A stretch of DNA of 64,000 nt, taken from Merdicola sp963557785. Lineage in GTDB: Bacteria; Bacillota; Clostridia; TANB77; CAG-508. The translations under genes and the position numbers were made by a program. The stretch's first letter is position 1. Each line of letters starts with the position of its first letter. The notes beneath the pieces are model-generated. The model was not told the origin of the DNA and did not search any database. It was given only the letters and a program-made list of their open reading frames with translations. The stretch is taken from contig CAUWBF010000003.1 in NCBI GenBank assembly GCA_963557785.1, forward strand, positions 124,001-188,000, in the 5' to 3' direction. This document shows, one piece after another, positions 23,401 to 25,826 of this stretch.

Positions 23401-25183
23401 TATTAGTCTTAGTTATTCTTACATATCCATTACCAGTGTGTCCTGTCTCATATCCTCCTGTTGGAGAAGGCATACTTTGCCATCCCCCTAAAGTTGTTCC
23501 TAAACTTGTATAATATGATCCTCCACCAGCTCCAGTATGATAAGAACTATTATGTCCAGTTCCAGCAGATCCTCCTGTGTATCCGCCGCCTCCGCCGCCG
23601 ACATAATTTGTACCTCCGCCGCCTCCAAAGCCGCCGTGTACTCCTGAAGTATAACCTAAACCTGTACCTCCGCCGTTTACAAATGAATATCCTGCAGAAC
23701 CTCCACCAGAATAACTATTATACATTCCATTTCCATAGAATCCTCCACCGGCTCCTGCAGTTGATGGGTAACTCCAACCACTATATCCAGCAAATCCTCC
23801 TTGTCCTTCTGTTAATTGTCCAACAAAACTTGTATTATATCTTGATGACATTCTTGATGCTTGTCCATGATAATATGTTCCACTATAATTATTACCATAT
23901 GCACCACCGCCACCACCAGCAACTGCTATAGGTGTATTATCTTCTGTTGCAATAAAAGTTCCTCCACCACCAGAGCCTGTTGATGCATTTAAACTTTTTC
24001 CTTTTTCTCCTACTAATATCTTATAAGTTGTTTGCTCTGTTATTGTTATTGTACTTCTTGCATATGCACCTTTACCTGATGTATATCCGCTTGTTCCTTG
24101 TCCTCCTTGTGCACCCCAAGCTTCAAATGTATAAGTTCCTGGTTGTAATGTAACTGTTTCAATTTTACCAGAATATTCATAATTATTAACCTCATAATTA
24201 TTTTCTGTATAAATTAAACTTATTTTTACATATCCATTACCATAATTTCCACCTTGTTGCATTAATACTTCGCTAAATTGAAATAATTCTCCATCAATGT
24301 TAGTATGTTTGTTTCTATAAGTAGTATCACATCCATTATATCCTGATACAAATGATGATCCACCACCACCACCAGCAGTATATACAGATCCTCCGCCATA
24401 GTAACCACCGCCACCGCCGGCTCCACAAGATCCTGCATTAGCACCAATACCAAATGACCCTTTATATCCTTCTCTACTAGAACTATTTCCAAATGTGTAA
24501 CTTCCACCTTCAGTTTGTGAACCACCCCATGCTATGTGTCCAGAATAAGTTCCAGCAGTATTCTTTGAGTATGCTCCAGTAAGTCCTCCTCCATTTCCTT
24601 GTGTTGTATTAGTTCCACCACAAGTAGATTGGGCTCCACCGCCACCACCGGCAACTAATATTCTACTTTTTAAGCTTTCTGCATCGTTCCAGTTTCCATT
24701 TACTAGTCTTATGTCAGTGGCTCCTCCTCCTTGACCTCCTTTATGCCAAGATGATCCTCCAGAAGCTCCACCTCCATTAAATGAGACTGCACTTGTTTGA
24801 TTAACTCCTTGACCTCCACAGTATATATATAATACTTGGCCCTTTTTTAGATATACCTGCGCTCTAGTATATCCACCTTCTCCTCTTCCGTTTGAGCCTC
24901 CATATCCATATCCTCCTGAAGCACCGTACAAGTTAATCTCGTATAATCCTTCTTTCTCTACAGTCCATGTTTGATAGTTTCCCGTATAAGAATATGTCCT
25001 TGTATCTAATAATACATCGTTTGTAGCTGTCGCATCAGTTTGTTCATCAGCAAATAAGCTCATAATACTATCTTTTTTCTCGATAGCAATTACAGCTAGT
25101 GCTACAAAAACTACTAGAACTATTGCTGCTAGTAGTTTTTGTAAAACTGATTTTGTTTTCTTTGTTTTTTCTTGTGTTTTCAT
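1..25183 (-). CDS. Giant surface protein: Gly-rich domains plus BIG2/seven-RCC1 modules (C-terminus beyond window)
   Basis: The frame starts with ATG at 25181-25183, preceded by an AGGGAG ribosome binding site, and stays open to base 1. That gives 8,394 codons with no stop, confirmed by in-phase translation at about a dozen spaced points. Residues 12-34 are a hydrophobic signal or anchor segment after a Lys-rich start. Residues of about 65-585 hold two glycine-rich domains. From about residue 600 the chain repeats one unit: a BIG2 Ig-like domain (signature D-x-x-I-A-T-V-x-x-x-G-x-I-T) followed by seven RCC1 motifs of the form W-T-x-G-x-N-x-Y-G-Q-L-G. Sixteen BIG2 units and 16 propellers are visible, and a 17th BIG2 begins at the edge. 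RCC1 repeats form seven-bladed propellers and BIG2 domains occur in bacterial surface proteins, so an exported structural or adhesive role is inferred. Substrate and anchoring mode are unknown. Confidence 0.93.
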   Translation of the reverse strand, partial: MKTQEKTKKTKSVLQKLLAAIVLVVFVALAVIAIEKKDSIMSLFADEQTDATATNDVLLDTRTYSYTGNYQTWTVEKEGLYEINLYGASGGYGYGGSNGRGEGGYTRAQVYLKKGQVLYIYCGGQGVNQTSAVSFNGGGASGGSSWHKGGQGGGATDIRLVNGNWNDAESLKSRILVAGGGGGAQSTCGGTNTTQGNGGGLTGAYSKNTAGTYSGHIAWGGSQTEGGSYTFGNSSSREGYKGSFGIGANAGSCGAGGGGGYYGGGSVYTAGGGGGSSFVSGYNGCDTTYRNKHTNIDGELFQFSEVLMQQGGNYGNGYVKISLIYTENNYEVNNYEYSGKIETVTLQPGTYTFEAWGAQGGQGTSGYTSGKGAYARSTITITEQTTYKILVGEKGKSLNASTGSGGGGTFIATEDNTPIAVAGGGGGAYGNNYSGTYYHGQASRMSSRYNTSFVGQLTEGQGGFAGYSGWSYPSTAGAGGGFYGNGMYNSYSGGGSAGYSFVNGGGTGLGYTSGVHGGFGGGGGTNYVGGGGGGYTGGSAGTGHNSSYHTGAGGGSYYTSLGTTLGGWQSMPSPTGGYETGHTGNGYVRITKTNICSLNYEDKTIELQVDENYTIDTNKLNNRENKDIGNLSFESLNTDIATVTSEGVIKGIAEGRTKIKIHDSTNDADTYIYVDVLNGIKPQVEMGENFTVSLKSDGTVWTWGKNNYGQLGTGDNENRAEPTKILENIKDISVGTNYAMALSQNGTIYVWGYNSNGQLGTENTENINTPTELQIKTTIKVTVEEPVENNTTTEETTEPETEFKEIEMELLESIKEIDATGATSTVLTADGKVYKFGKGYTSKPETVDIGELDVISVKGNIILTKQGYVYNLSNVNQAITCGISKISASENKYIFLDEKGTIINDINDSYTSIYNSMIYNDIYEISANNDNITFINGNNTVYTIGNNSTGILAQGNTSNLSTFTTMKDSQGNEITNARYLVQADSTTNYGVITTDGRLLVSGSSSYNQLGTDVSANVANYKYLYQYNDKETVLNERTKYLKIGETFDLDVLQASTFNVFIKDAQKAEDWTFTSWNEDVATVDSNTGVITATGIGQTTIIGTNERLNLQVKAFINVYSNHEGAITVPQFEQGDGFSVILKEDGTVWSMGVNQYGQLGIGNNLTQSRPTQVKIDENTYLTGIRKISVGYEHVLALTTAGEIYAWGYNSNGQLGQNNITNLMYATKVLDATGAESLRNIVDIGAGYGTSMALTEYGDVYAWGSATDYRLGTGNTTEVHIPVKVNMEGIAYIANGQSYSPILIHSNGVAYNVGGNAYGQLGLGSTTNQSLFNIINKDVIMASNNTYHANILTSDGELYTAGLNNYAQLGLGNTTNRTSWTKVTLPTKSVTVANADGEEETQEVSIKVKQLSTGISHSMILADDGKVYVTGGNAYGQLSQGNTTNVTTYTTLKNSDGTDVEDAILLATGSIRLYSDITNTTAPARNLGIIRQDGSIWSAGNNEFGQLGDDTQINSNATYLTKVSYEKLVVDELTKTVEVNGTKQLEIQYKNSLNVFNTINTAGTLTYSSDNEEIVTVSETGLLTGKSKGTAKITIENAEQGIRTYVIVRVTENGSFQDINKVISKDTHTMALAEDGTVTFMGTNAYGQFGNGVTTASTTDRYVLTNEDGEVRKDIINISGGYNFSAIVLQNGTLETAGLNTNGQLGVGDTENKTQFTQAITVNDEPLTDVKEVQTGADFIAVLKEDGTVWTAGNTANGRLGRTVTDDSPATKFGQVEGITDVIQISVGDSYLVMLKADGTVYGVGLNTYGQLGTENTTQYGVPTKANIEDVTKIATLWASTIFQKNDGSLYSVGYNDYGQLATGTTTNNIKIKPINVDGVLNFGTTSSTLYVLKEDGLYAAGYNGQGSLSIGTTDTSKHTTLTKCLDVHRNAITDVKYMQDGNYGQTMSIILNDGTVMMTGDNEAYQQLSANSTVNNFTAVFEDYLEISDRQVILKETQEKDLSVTYNCNLNLINRELNNLDLEWHTSDESVASISDGKITANGIGTATIWVEDKNTGLKASSIVTVIRNNEEAVTLGDIKTNDNFNVLLKEDGTVWTIGYNGHGELGDGTNINKAEYTRVKKDEGGYLENVVKIAQSWYTAYALTQDGYVYAWGLNNIGQLGQNDTTNRNVAVKVKNTAGTGYLENIIDIDASVGSASSNQYIVLALDNKGDVYTWGYTDYLLERNANKKLPIKIGDVQNAIKVQASYVNAYILTSEQKVYSAGWSTAGQVGVGTTAEKDTRFEYVFNKEGTGSLENIIDISATNTFALFLNKDKEVYGVGNNEHYQLGQGATGNKTLPVKLNTGDIQVKSIMASVWESIIVDANNNVYGLGYNQYGDLAQGNATQVTSFVAIKDTDGTTNLSDILFVGKTRGSQIAYVKRDGTINMAGYQPYGTFANQDTANHTTLTLCDPTKLRTDKNIYDIKIGEELTLDSYIDEGINIYNDEITLGNLTFVAEDNGVISVDENGKVTGLVCGSARVTITDETNGFTKQVLVNVKKSLIEKIAVGDNFTVLLKEDGTVWSWGNNAYGQLGNNTKISSSEPVQALDVDGTPLTGIIDIAVGSWNTAVLKTDGTVWTYGRNNYAQLGNGTTTDSLVPVQVMVDSETPLTNIKAIEQMTDDSTAYAITNDGYIYAWGYNNNGECGIGNTTTPIKYATQTLEVHDIIQISAGDDYATALGKDGELWTWGYGAYYRLGHSSYNSSVTIPTRVYNNVNNIIKVSAGHDNLVILKEDGTVWSCGRIYYGALGNGTSGGNTGENYGTSTFTQMKNANNTGYINNIIDIKNAYNNTVLLDNNGDVYSVGYNGYGQFGNGATANINAYPVKLNSDLESKIVEIYTNDTLNANPLLYVRTEDGHIAVSGYLNSGNGLTNIPGGNLLRSTIINKEYIELDKKQLTLKVGNEIKVNAEYKQNLNLGDVTYNLDNITWESDDEGIATVDQEGNITAVAFGQTIIRIIDNNTQNEAQVKVTVLLNDENAVAYAAVAESLNTTAVLKEDGTVWTAGDNTNGELGRGKRDKSATYVQVKTAEFTELDNVIKIAAGQNYFVALRADGTVWSWGINTYGQLGQNNTTMSYYAVQMLAENGTDMMTGIVDISAGANHTVLLKENGEVYSVGYNGNGQFARWNTTNTSLPVKALDINNVIEVSSKGNTTTVLKADGTVWSAGQNNYGQYGSSDTTQYGYFIQMRNEDGTGMLKNATAVASGVSHTVVLSKDKTIYTTGLNTNGQLGNGTTTNSSLPVKVLIDSDEDTELTNIKQISASGIATYMLDNEGKVYVVGGNTNYNLSQRAIQNFTKAVAMKNADDSDFDGVFAIGEYYNNFSTVIKDDGNLYATGNNTYGQFGIVFNQAGSYLTGDRYAYAYSAGVQTFTAQENGMYKLEVWGAQGGYRSNSGYGGKGGYSTGVVELRKGETVYVYVGGSGNTGGTSGGFNGGGSRAYHAGGGGATDIRIGGTSLYNRVIVAGGGGSDGASNRPGYYGGGTSGGTATESYGSGGTGATTTAAGSYRGTFGQGGSGASGSGGHAGAGGGGWYGGGGSNPDGSADDDRGGGGGSGFVYTINSAVPSGYAVSSEYYLDNAYTIAGNQSMPTYDGASTMVGNTGNGYAVITKIDIKNSNYVIGDDIKYLELTSRETFSIDYTTVKVVEGQTKKLDVEVTNAVNVFHNVKNNGTITYTSLDTDIATVTEDGTITGIKKGNARLVIEDETAEISKTIFVNVVGTQAETEIEKVVVTDLNTYTLSQDGIVRYWGTNANGQNGDSSKVVNTEIKELRYSLDGEVITNVIDIEANNNSVAVLLKDGTLYTCGLNTNGELALGTTTNVTEFTRAIDVNDEEITDVVDIAFTDAALMILKSDGTVWTAGQNNYGQLGRTATTSEPATKLGKVDSTELNNVIQIEGGHGNFFAMLTKDGNVYSVGNNSNGQFGNKTTANSTIPRQAAITNVEKIAVGNCYVVALTTEQKLYTWGYSGYGQSGIGLNANTEPVLISYLEGKTFVDIGTAINTTYVKTRDGKIYSTGDDQYGQASNGNIGTQYTLTLMYDEYGNELTDIKKFADSTFVSTFVAIKENGELVGSGLNKSNAQYRLQGVTANIANAMEIRPSYIETNKKSIYLKEGSKETLTVSYNPNANVIRRTLDTIELTWHSSDETVATVSENGEVTAIGYGTAIIYAEEATTGLMAATTVNVLRNNENAVSLGETEQSTNNTVILKEDGTVWTIGDNTYGQLGDGTTVSHRNEFVQVIKDDGLELTDIVKVTVAGNSMYALSKDGYVYSWGYNGNGQLGTNSTANKNAAVKVLDETGSDVLKDIIDIDGNNQFVSAIGNNGRVYVWGYDYYSSYYPILPNSNNRKIPNVLTDIYNAIKVEVGTSFINVLDSNLQVYSWGQNNYGQIAQSQTISNTAYTNYAKYIQVNDETNELLAGVVKISVSNNHALYLTKDGKVYGAGRNDYAQLNTGDTANKNALVEVNLPEGIEVKDIMAYNASSVILAKDGTAWAIGYNGSGMLAQGTTENVIEFTTIKDIDGETSVTNVISLGKTEDNAITLIKDNGNVYAAGTEAYAKFGNYSAENQTKLVRVSTDKLENNLTYIRVKIGDTTKLKPYIKQGINIFGNTTDLGTISYTVDKEGIVEIDEQGNVTGLANGTAYVTMTQEETGITKQITIYVQTEEEATIAKVAAGNDFTIFLKEDGSVWATGQNNYGQLGDGTTTTTSSTVPTQVLDIDGTTPLEGVKDIGVGASFAVALKDDGTLVAWGYNSNGQLGNGTTTNLPTRTQVLVAEDTPLTNIKAISVGELFTLALSEDGYVYSWGYNNYGQLGIGNTTSQSYANKVQELNNVTQISSGYDHAMALKADGSLWIWGANGTGQQGNSNRTTANVLVPVKSDFEGAIKIAAGNDFGLILRNDGTVWGTGRNTEGQLGLNNSTNQSAFTQMKNQSNDGYIEKIIDIKTNNFSSILMSEDGTIYTTGYNNCGQLGVGDTSNRTRPTAIYKRFDGKAIEVYAQTISNKWFIRTEDKELAVVGYSNFGSSLVDYTGNILTPVLTQKEYINLSDKQVTLKIDDTKKITAEYNEKFRLLSKELNLDNITWSSDNEEIATVDGEGNITAIARGTTRIRVVDNNTQNEAQVIVNVILNDEKALTVPEVASGNEFSVFLKEDGTVYTAGANNYGQLGNGLPSTFTQKEYTRVKTGIDTYLENIVKVSVGAYHAVAVDKDGKVWAWGYNAKGQLGNNTTTNSFYATAVLNEDGTEQLDGIIDVFISNEETTMYLKADGTVYSCGTDNYGTGLKTSKLPVKVPDVENIIKITGNYYAYYLRADGTVLSQGSTNTNNALGIYGTQTSPTYMQDSDGEGIIKDITDIESGEYHVLLLSKDGEVYAVGDNQYGQLGIGNTTTKNTNIPIKVLNSDGTDSIKNITDISASERATYLIDKDGYAYSIGRNNYGQLAQGNTTDINLPVKMLEENGEIISDALYIGRTTGESVNIIKNDGTIYAAGDNRYGQLADQTVVTKDKLVKIGTIELRANKDVTVLRIGETFDIDPYIYEINGYITNLELGEVTYTSSDENVVEVAEDGTITAIKEGIATITMEDTTNNITGEVYVKVESLGAKILNAGSYNTSNQNFTVMLKEDGTVWTWGYNANGELGNGNTTSTTEPMQVLNVAGEEGEYLTDVIDIAVEYHSVIALKRDGTVVAWGLNTSGQLGNGNSTNQTRPVYMQDINGNPIQNIRAITTGIDFTAVLDNNGQVYTTGANGYGQLGYSGTSLYLKEVNYFDNVESIEAGWETLYVIKSDNTVWATGNNYYGSFGAYIPVSNSNGITQLLIKDVVKISTKAAHTAFLKADGTVMTAGHNPYGELGNGTTADRSGAVFFNLTNSNGNIINNIRDIEATRYTTYAITKDNELWATGYNGYGQLGNNTRTNITRAQKVQKEYGTLTGVYKVFCGSDNQNQTTYIMNEDGQVWAMGSNNNNALLRTEIDAVEYASRLDPEYMTFDELNITLKQTETKQLVVSMTEGINLINKEWDMTNIEYSSSNEDIATVDEDGKVTAISNGQTTIIAKNLVTGHVAETIVTVISNKETAIARPQVEVGYNFTVTLKEDGTVWTSGLNTNGQLGNGTNVNRQEFVQVKISENEFLSNVTKISVGYHYTLALTKDGEVYGWGLNSNGQLGNGTTTNQVYATKVKVSSTEDLTNIMDIAAGVEGSLALTKEGKVYGWGYNYSNYLFFNVNNNANTTYARSSTIIENGIKVSTGYRCSGVLLSDGTIITVGYDPYGKLGNNSLAESRYKRVGNTDYTDVLNMVTDFEYGYHGAIVVTEEGKAYTWGWGTTGALGNGANKDSDKPVQVLNSDGTAPIENVKYVNGGDQSLHFITKDGKAYGMGYNTNGSLAQNDTTNRNLPVAYKANGEVIEDAIYIAREWNLLNSAVIREDGTVWTVGNNSYGQLGNETVTSTKELVQVGEDKIDAIETSIKVKVSGTKKIETRIKNAMNVYGNTWTPGNVTYKVLDEDIANIDENGNLTALKEGYTRVEVSEDGLNTKDYVLVEVVPEEKETSIAMIVQEDYFTLALKEDGTVWAWGSNENGQLGQGNTTNASRPLQVKDSTGKGYLEDIIYIGAAQQTSYAVTKTGEVYAWGNNQYGRLSDGTTTNRTLPVKVLTKNAAGDVVPVENAVKVYAGQYDMHILLADGTVLGAGYNNHGELGTNNTTTTYYAVKNILLEDIVEMATGIDHYIALTRDGDVYGGGYNGHGELGIGRTSNAETIAYKMEISNVAKITTGDYHSIMLKADGTVWTTGLNDYGQLGIGNTTSQVYPVQVKGVNGEGYLEDIVEIGSTWRSTYAMTKNGTIYGFGTNTEGQLAQGGVGGAYYYPVELKDKYRQSLPKDIEFISSSASEGTLYLVRSTGEVLGAGEGHYYNLLTLESVNVPYVISLGDDEMRMEEMTVKQGNTTNVELSTREAFNIYNNQLTLDGKITYTSMDEEIATVDESGVVTGNKVGQTHIIAKDEATGKKAIAKVSVLQDKENAIAFPMALQGNTHSVILKQDGTVWTSGRNNVGQLGNGTTIDRQEFVQVKISETENLSGITKIAVGNNHAIALTQDGEIYSWGYNGYGQLGNGNTTNQVYATKLTTISDVRDIGANADDSVFIKKDGTVWSVGRNDYGKFGNNTGATTNSTPVQAWYINNATEAACGYWYNLILNGDGTVWASGYNDYGQLGINTTAQKSIYEKVYNQDATKELDNIASISASVWNSYALTTEGNIYGWGYNGYGQFGNGTTTNSLKPLTLRTKEVEHTVTEEGVEGENIIREEISGAKEISATEGTFYYKDANGKVWASGLNSNGQLANGTTTNSAEFVEMQDGKTNAQVEEVLTIAGTSNSRHQLMVRETGEVIASGRDNYGQIGDGSLLNKTVLTEVGTDTLQFAEKTITVNVNETKQGEINKTDKINVFGDAWEVEGYTYTVEDSTIARIDDNGDITGLSEGYTKLVATETRTGKTAEAIIKVIPQDRENDYAMILIEDEFTIALKNDGTVWTWGLNTYGELGQGNTTASYVPVQVKDSEGTGFLRNVIHIGAAPNSAYAVTADGAVYAWGLNNYGRLGVGDTTNRKLPTRVVTKNTEGAIVPVENATKVYGMLQNCTIILSDGTVIGAGRNDNGELGTNNTTQYNYAVKNVILENVVDIATGTDHYLALTKDGDVYAGGYNGYGQLGNGRTSNAEAIAYKMEMSDVIAIAAGQYHSIMLKADGTVWTTGYNGYGQLGNSTTTNVSMPVQVKGVNGEGYLENIVQIGSSHAATFALNKEGIVYGIGDNYWGELGQGNNTNSNLPVELKGRYGKELPRNIASISQSATVATIYLTTTNGEIYGLGEGTQYKLLNQESSNKNYAELLDTDNLFADDVIVKQDDTIKLNLRVQNGFNLYNENYVVGNITYKVVNENIAKVNEEGVITGLKVGQTQIIAEDKVSGKKAVATVSVTENKEGAVTFPMAVSGNQHSVILKQDGTVWTAGLNNYGQSGDGTTVNPMGTLTQVILSNGSPLSNVIKVAAGINHTVALTKDGDVYTWGQNNVGQLGLGNTTNQKYATKVESMTNVRDVAAYRESTVFIKQDGTVWSAGRNDYGQFGINTTHSGSSTPQKAFNIDDAVAVTEGYWHTLVLATDGTVYSAGYGDQGQLGYSGTSYIFHKVHNSDNTFDLTGITKVLAEDNASFAYTENRNIYAWGQNGSGEFGQGNTTARTYPQYITTKVTREVVAEDGTVTTETTRETLENVKEIGALAGALYYVTDDGKAYAAGHNSDGRLGIGNTSNTYEFVQMKDTSKQNIENVLTISGTGWSGTRFVIKEDGSVWGAGANGQMQLGDETRYTSTYLKRVGTLYLKSEKLTYTLNLEAEDMLSAS
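14265..15005 (-). other. Third glycine-rich domain, inserted between modules 6 and 7
   Basis: Inside the giant gene, residues of about 3,395-3,640 contain GGGGATDIR, VIVAGGGGG and HAGAGGGGWYGGGG. The domain opens with a strand like that of the N-terminal copy (FTAQENGMYKLEVWGAQGG) and ends in NGYAVITK just before the seventh BIG2. The reading frame is unbroken across it. It lengthens the BIG2-to-BIG2 distance to about 2.2 kb. Confidence 0.8.
23420..25060 (-). other. Two tandem ALK-type glycine-rich domains at the N-terminus
   Basis: Within the giant gene, about 25,060-24,205 encodes a first glycine-rich domain with the motifs GGGATDIR and ILVAGGGGG. About 24,200-23,420 encodes a second, with WGAQGG, a glycine-loop core and a closing NGYVRI strand. 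GGGATD.R followed by R.(I/V)VAGGGGG is the signature of the Gly_rich family first defined in the ALK/LTK receptor ectodomain. Codons are locally GC-rich (GGC/GGA runs) because of the glycine content, not necessarily because of transfer. Confidence 0.75.
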
Positions 25184-25213
25184 ATGTTACTCCCTCTCTA
25201 GTTTTGGTTTTTT

Positions 25214-25237
25214 CGAGCTATTTTTACTTTCCGCTCG
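25214..25237 (-). other. Leader hairpin of the giant gene
   Basis: Arms CGAGC and GCTCG (25,233-25,237 and 25,214-25,218) enclose an A-rich loop about 30 bases before the start codon. It does not match any riboswitch class I can recognise. A regulatory role is only a possibility. Confidence 0.3.
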
Positions 25238-25547
25238 CGCAATATATATTTATTAATATAATTTTAACGAATTTTGTCATAAAAATAAATGGTATATATT
25301 GTATGTAAAACCTGTATTTACTAGGGATTTTGCTTTTGAGAGAAATGTCACATTTGCTTAGTATTTTTATTACTTTGTAACAATCAAATGTAAAATTTAT
25401 TTTTTGTGTACAAAAAATGTACCAAAAAAACGTGTATTAAATCTTTTAAAAGCGTTGATTTTTATATTGTTTTACCTGTTTTAAATCTTTTTGTGTATTT
25501 CATCTTAAAAATCTTGTAATAATCCACCTTTTTCAGTTATGCGTAAG

Positions 25548-25591
25548 AAAAGAGGCAATTTATTATAAATACTAAATAAATTACCTCTTTT
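25548..25591 (-). terminator. Hairpin terminator after the Big_3 gene
   Basis: The 17-base arms AAAAGAGGCAATTTATT and AATAAATTACCTCTTTT pair with one mismatch. Runs of T lie on both sides, so it could work in either direction. It is the last of three hairpins downstream of the Big_3 gene. Confidence 0.7.
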
Positions 25592-25618
25592 TTAAACTTT
25601 TCTCATTTTTTTACACGC

Positions 25619-25662
25619 AACTAATAGAGTTAAAAATTCTCATCTTTTTAGCTCTATTAGTT
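25619..25662. other. Inverted repeat (18-base arms)
   Basis: AACTAATAGAGTTAAAAA (25,619-25,636) pairs with TTTTTAGCTCTATTAGTT (25,645-25,662), with one G-U wobble. There is no strong T tract after it on the minus strand, so it may be a processing or stability element. Confidence 0.55.
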
Positions 25663-25686
25663 TTAAAATATTCATCTTTTGTTTAC

Positions 25687-25721
25687 ATATAAATATTATG
25701 TAGAACACATAATATTTATAT
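25687..25721. other. Perfect 15-bp inverted repeat
   Basis: ATATAAATATTATGT (25,687-25,701) and ACATAATATTTATAT (25,707-25,721) are perfect reverse complements with a five-base loop. It is the first hairpin a transcript of the Big_3 gene would meet after its stop. Confidence 0.6.
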
Positions 25722-25826
25722 TTTGATATAAAATCCAAGTTTTGATATAAATTCTTATTAATTTTTAGATATTAAATTTACTTTTTAGTTGCTTTTTATT
25801 TTTTATTTAATTTTATTATTGTTCTA

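Larger units (their letters stand above)
25184..25826. other. Gene-free interval upstream of the giant gene
   Basis: I see no gene in these 643 bases between the Big_3 protein and the giant gene (both minus strand). It holds three inverted repeats close to the Big_3 gene (25,548-25,721), a small CGAGC/GCTCG hairpin in the giant gene's leader (25,214-25,237), and a direct repeat of TTTTGATATAAA near 25,722 and 25,738. An ATGACA/TATTAA pair near 25,275-25,255 on the minus strand is a weak promoter candidate for the giant gene. Confidence 0.6.

Noticed and set aside
23461..23931. A plus-strand frame of 156 codons with many Tyr, Arg and Leu
   Set aside because: It is antisense to the second glycine-rich domain, has no ribosome binding site, and its composition is that of a shadow frame.
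1..25000. Dense short repeats resembling a CRISPR array
   Set aside because: The repeats are in-frame protein motifs (RCC1 NGYGQLG) with variable spacing and sequence; there are no identical repeats with unique spacers and no cas genes.
1..25183. Possibility that the region is a cluster of many decayed genes
   Set aside because: The phase is the same at every point tested from 25,181 down to base 2, and no in-frame stop was seen.
25201..25240. Riboswitch in the leader of the giant gene
   Set aside because: Only one short stem is visible, and none of the conserved elements of cyclic di-GMP or preQ1 riboswitches could be matched.
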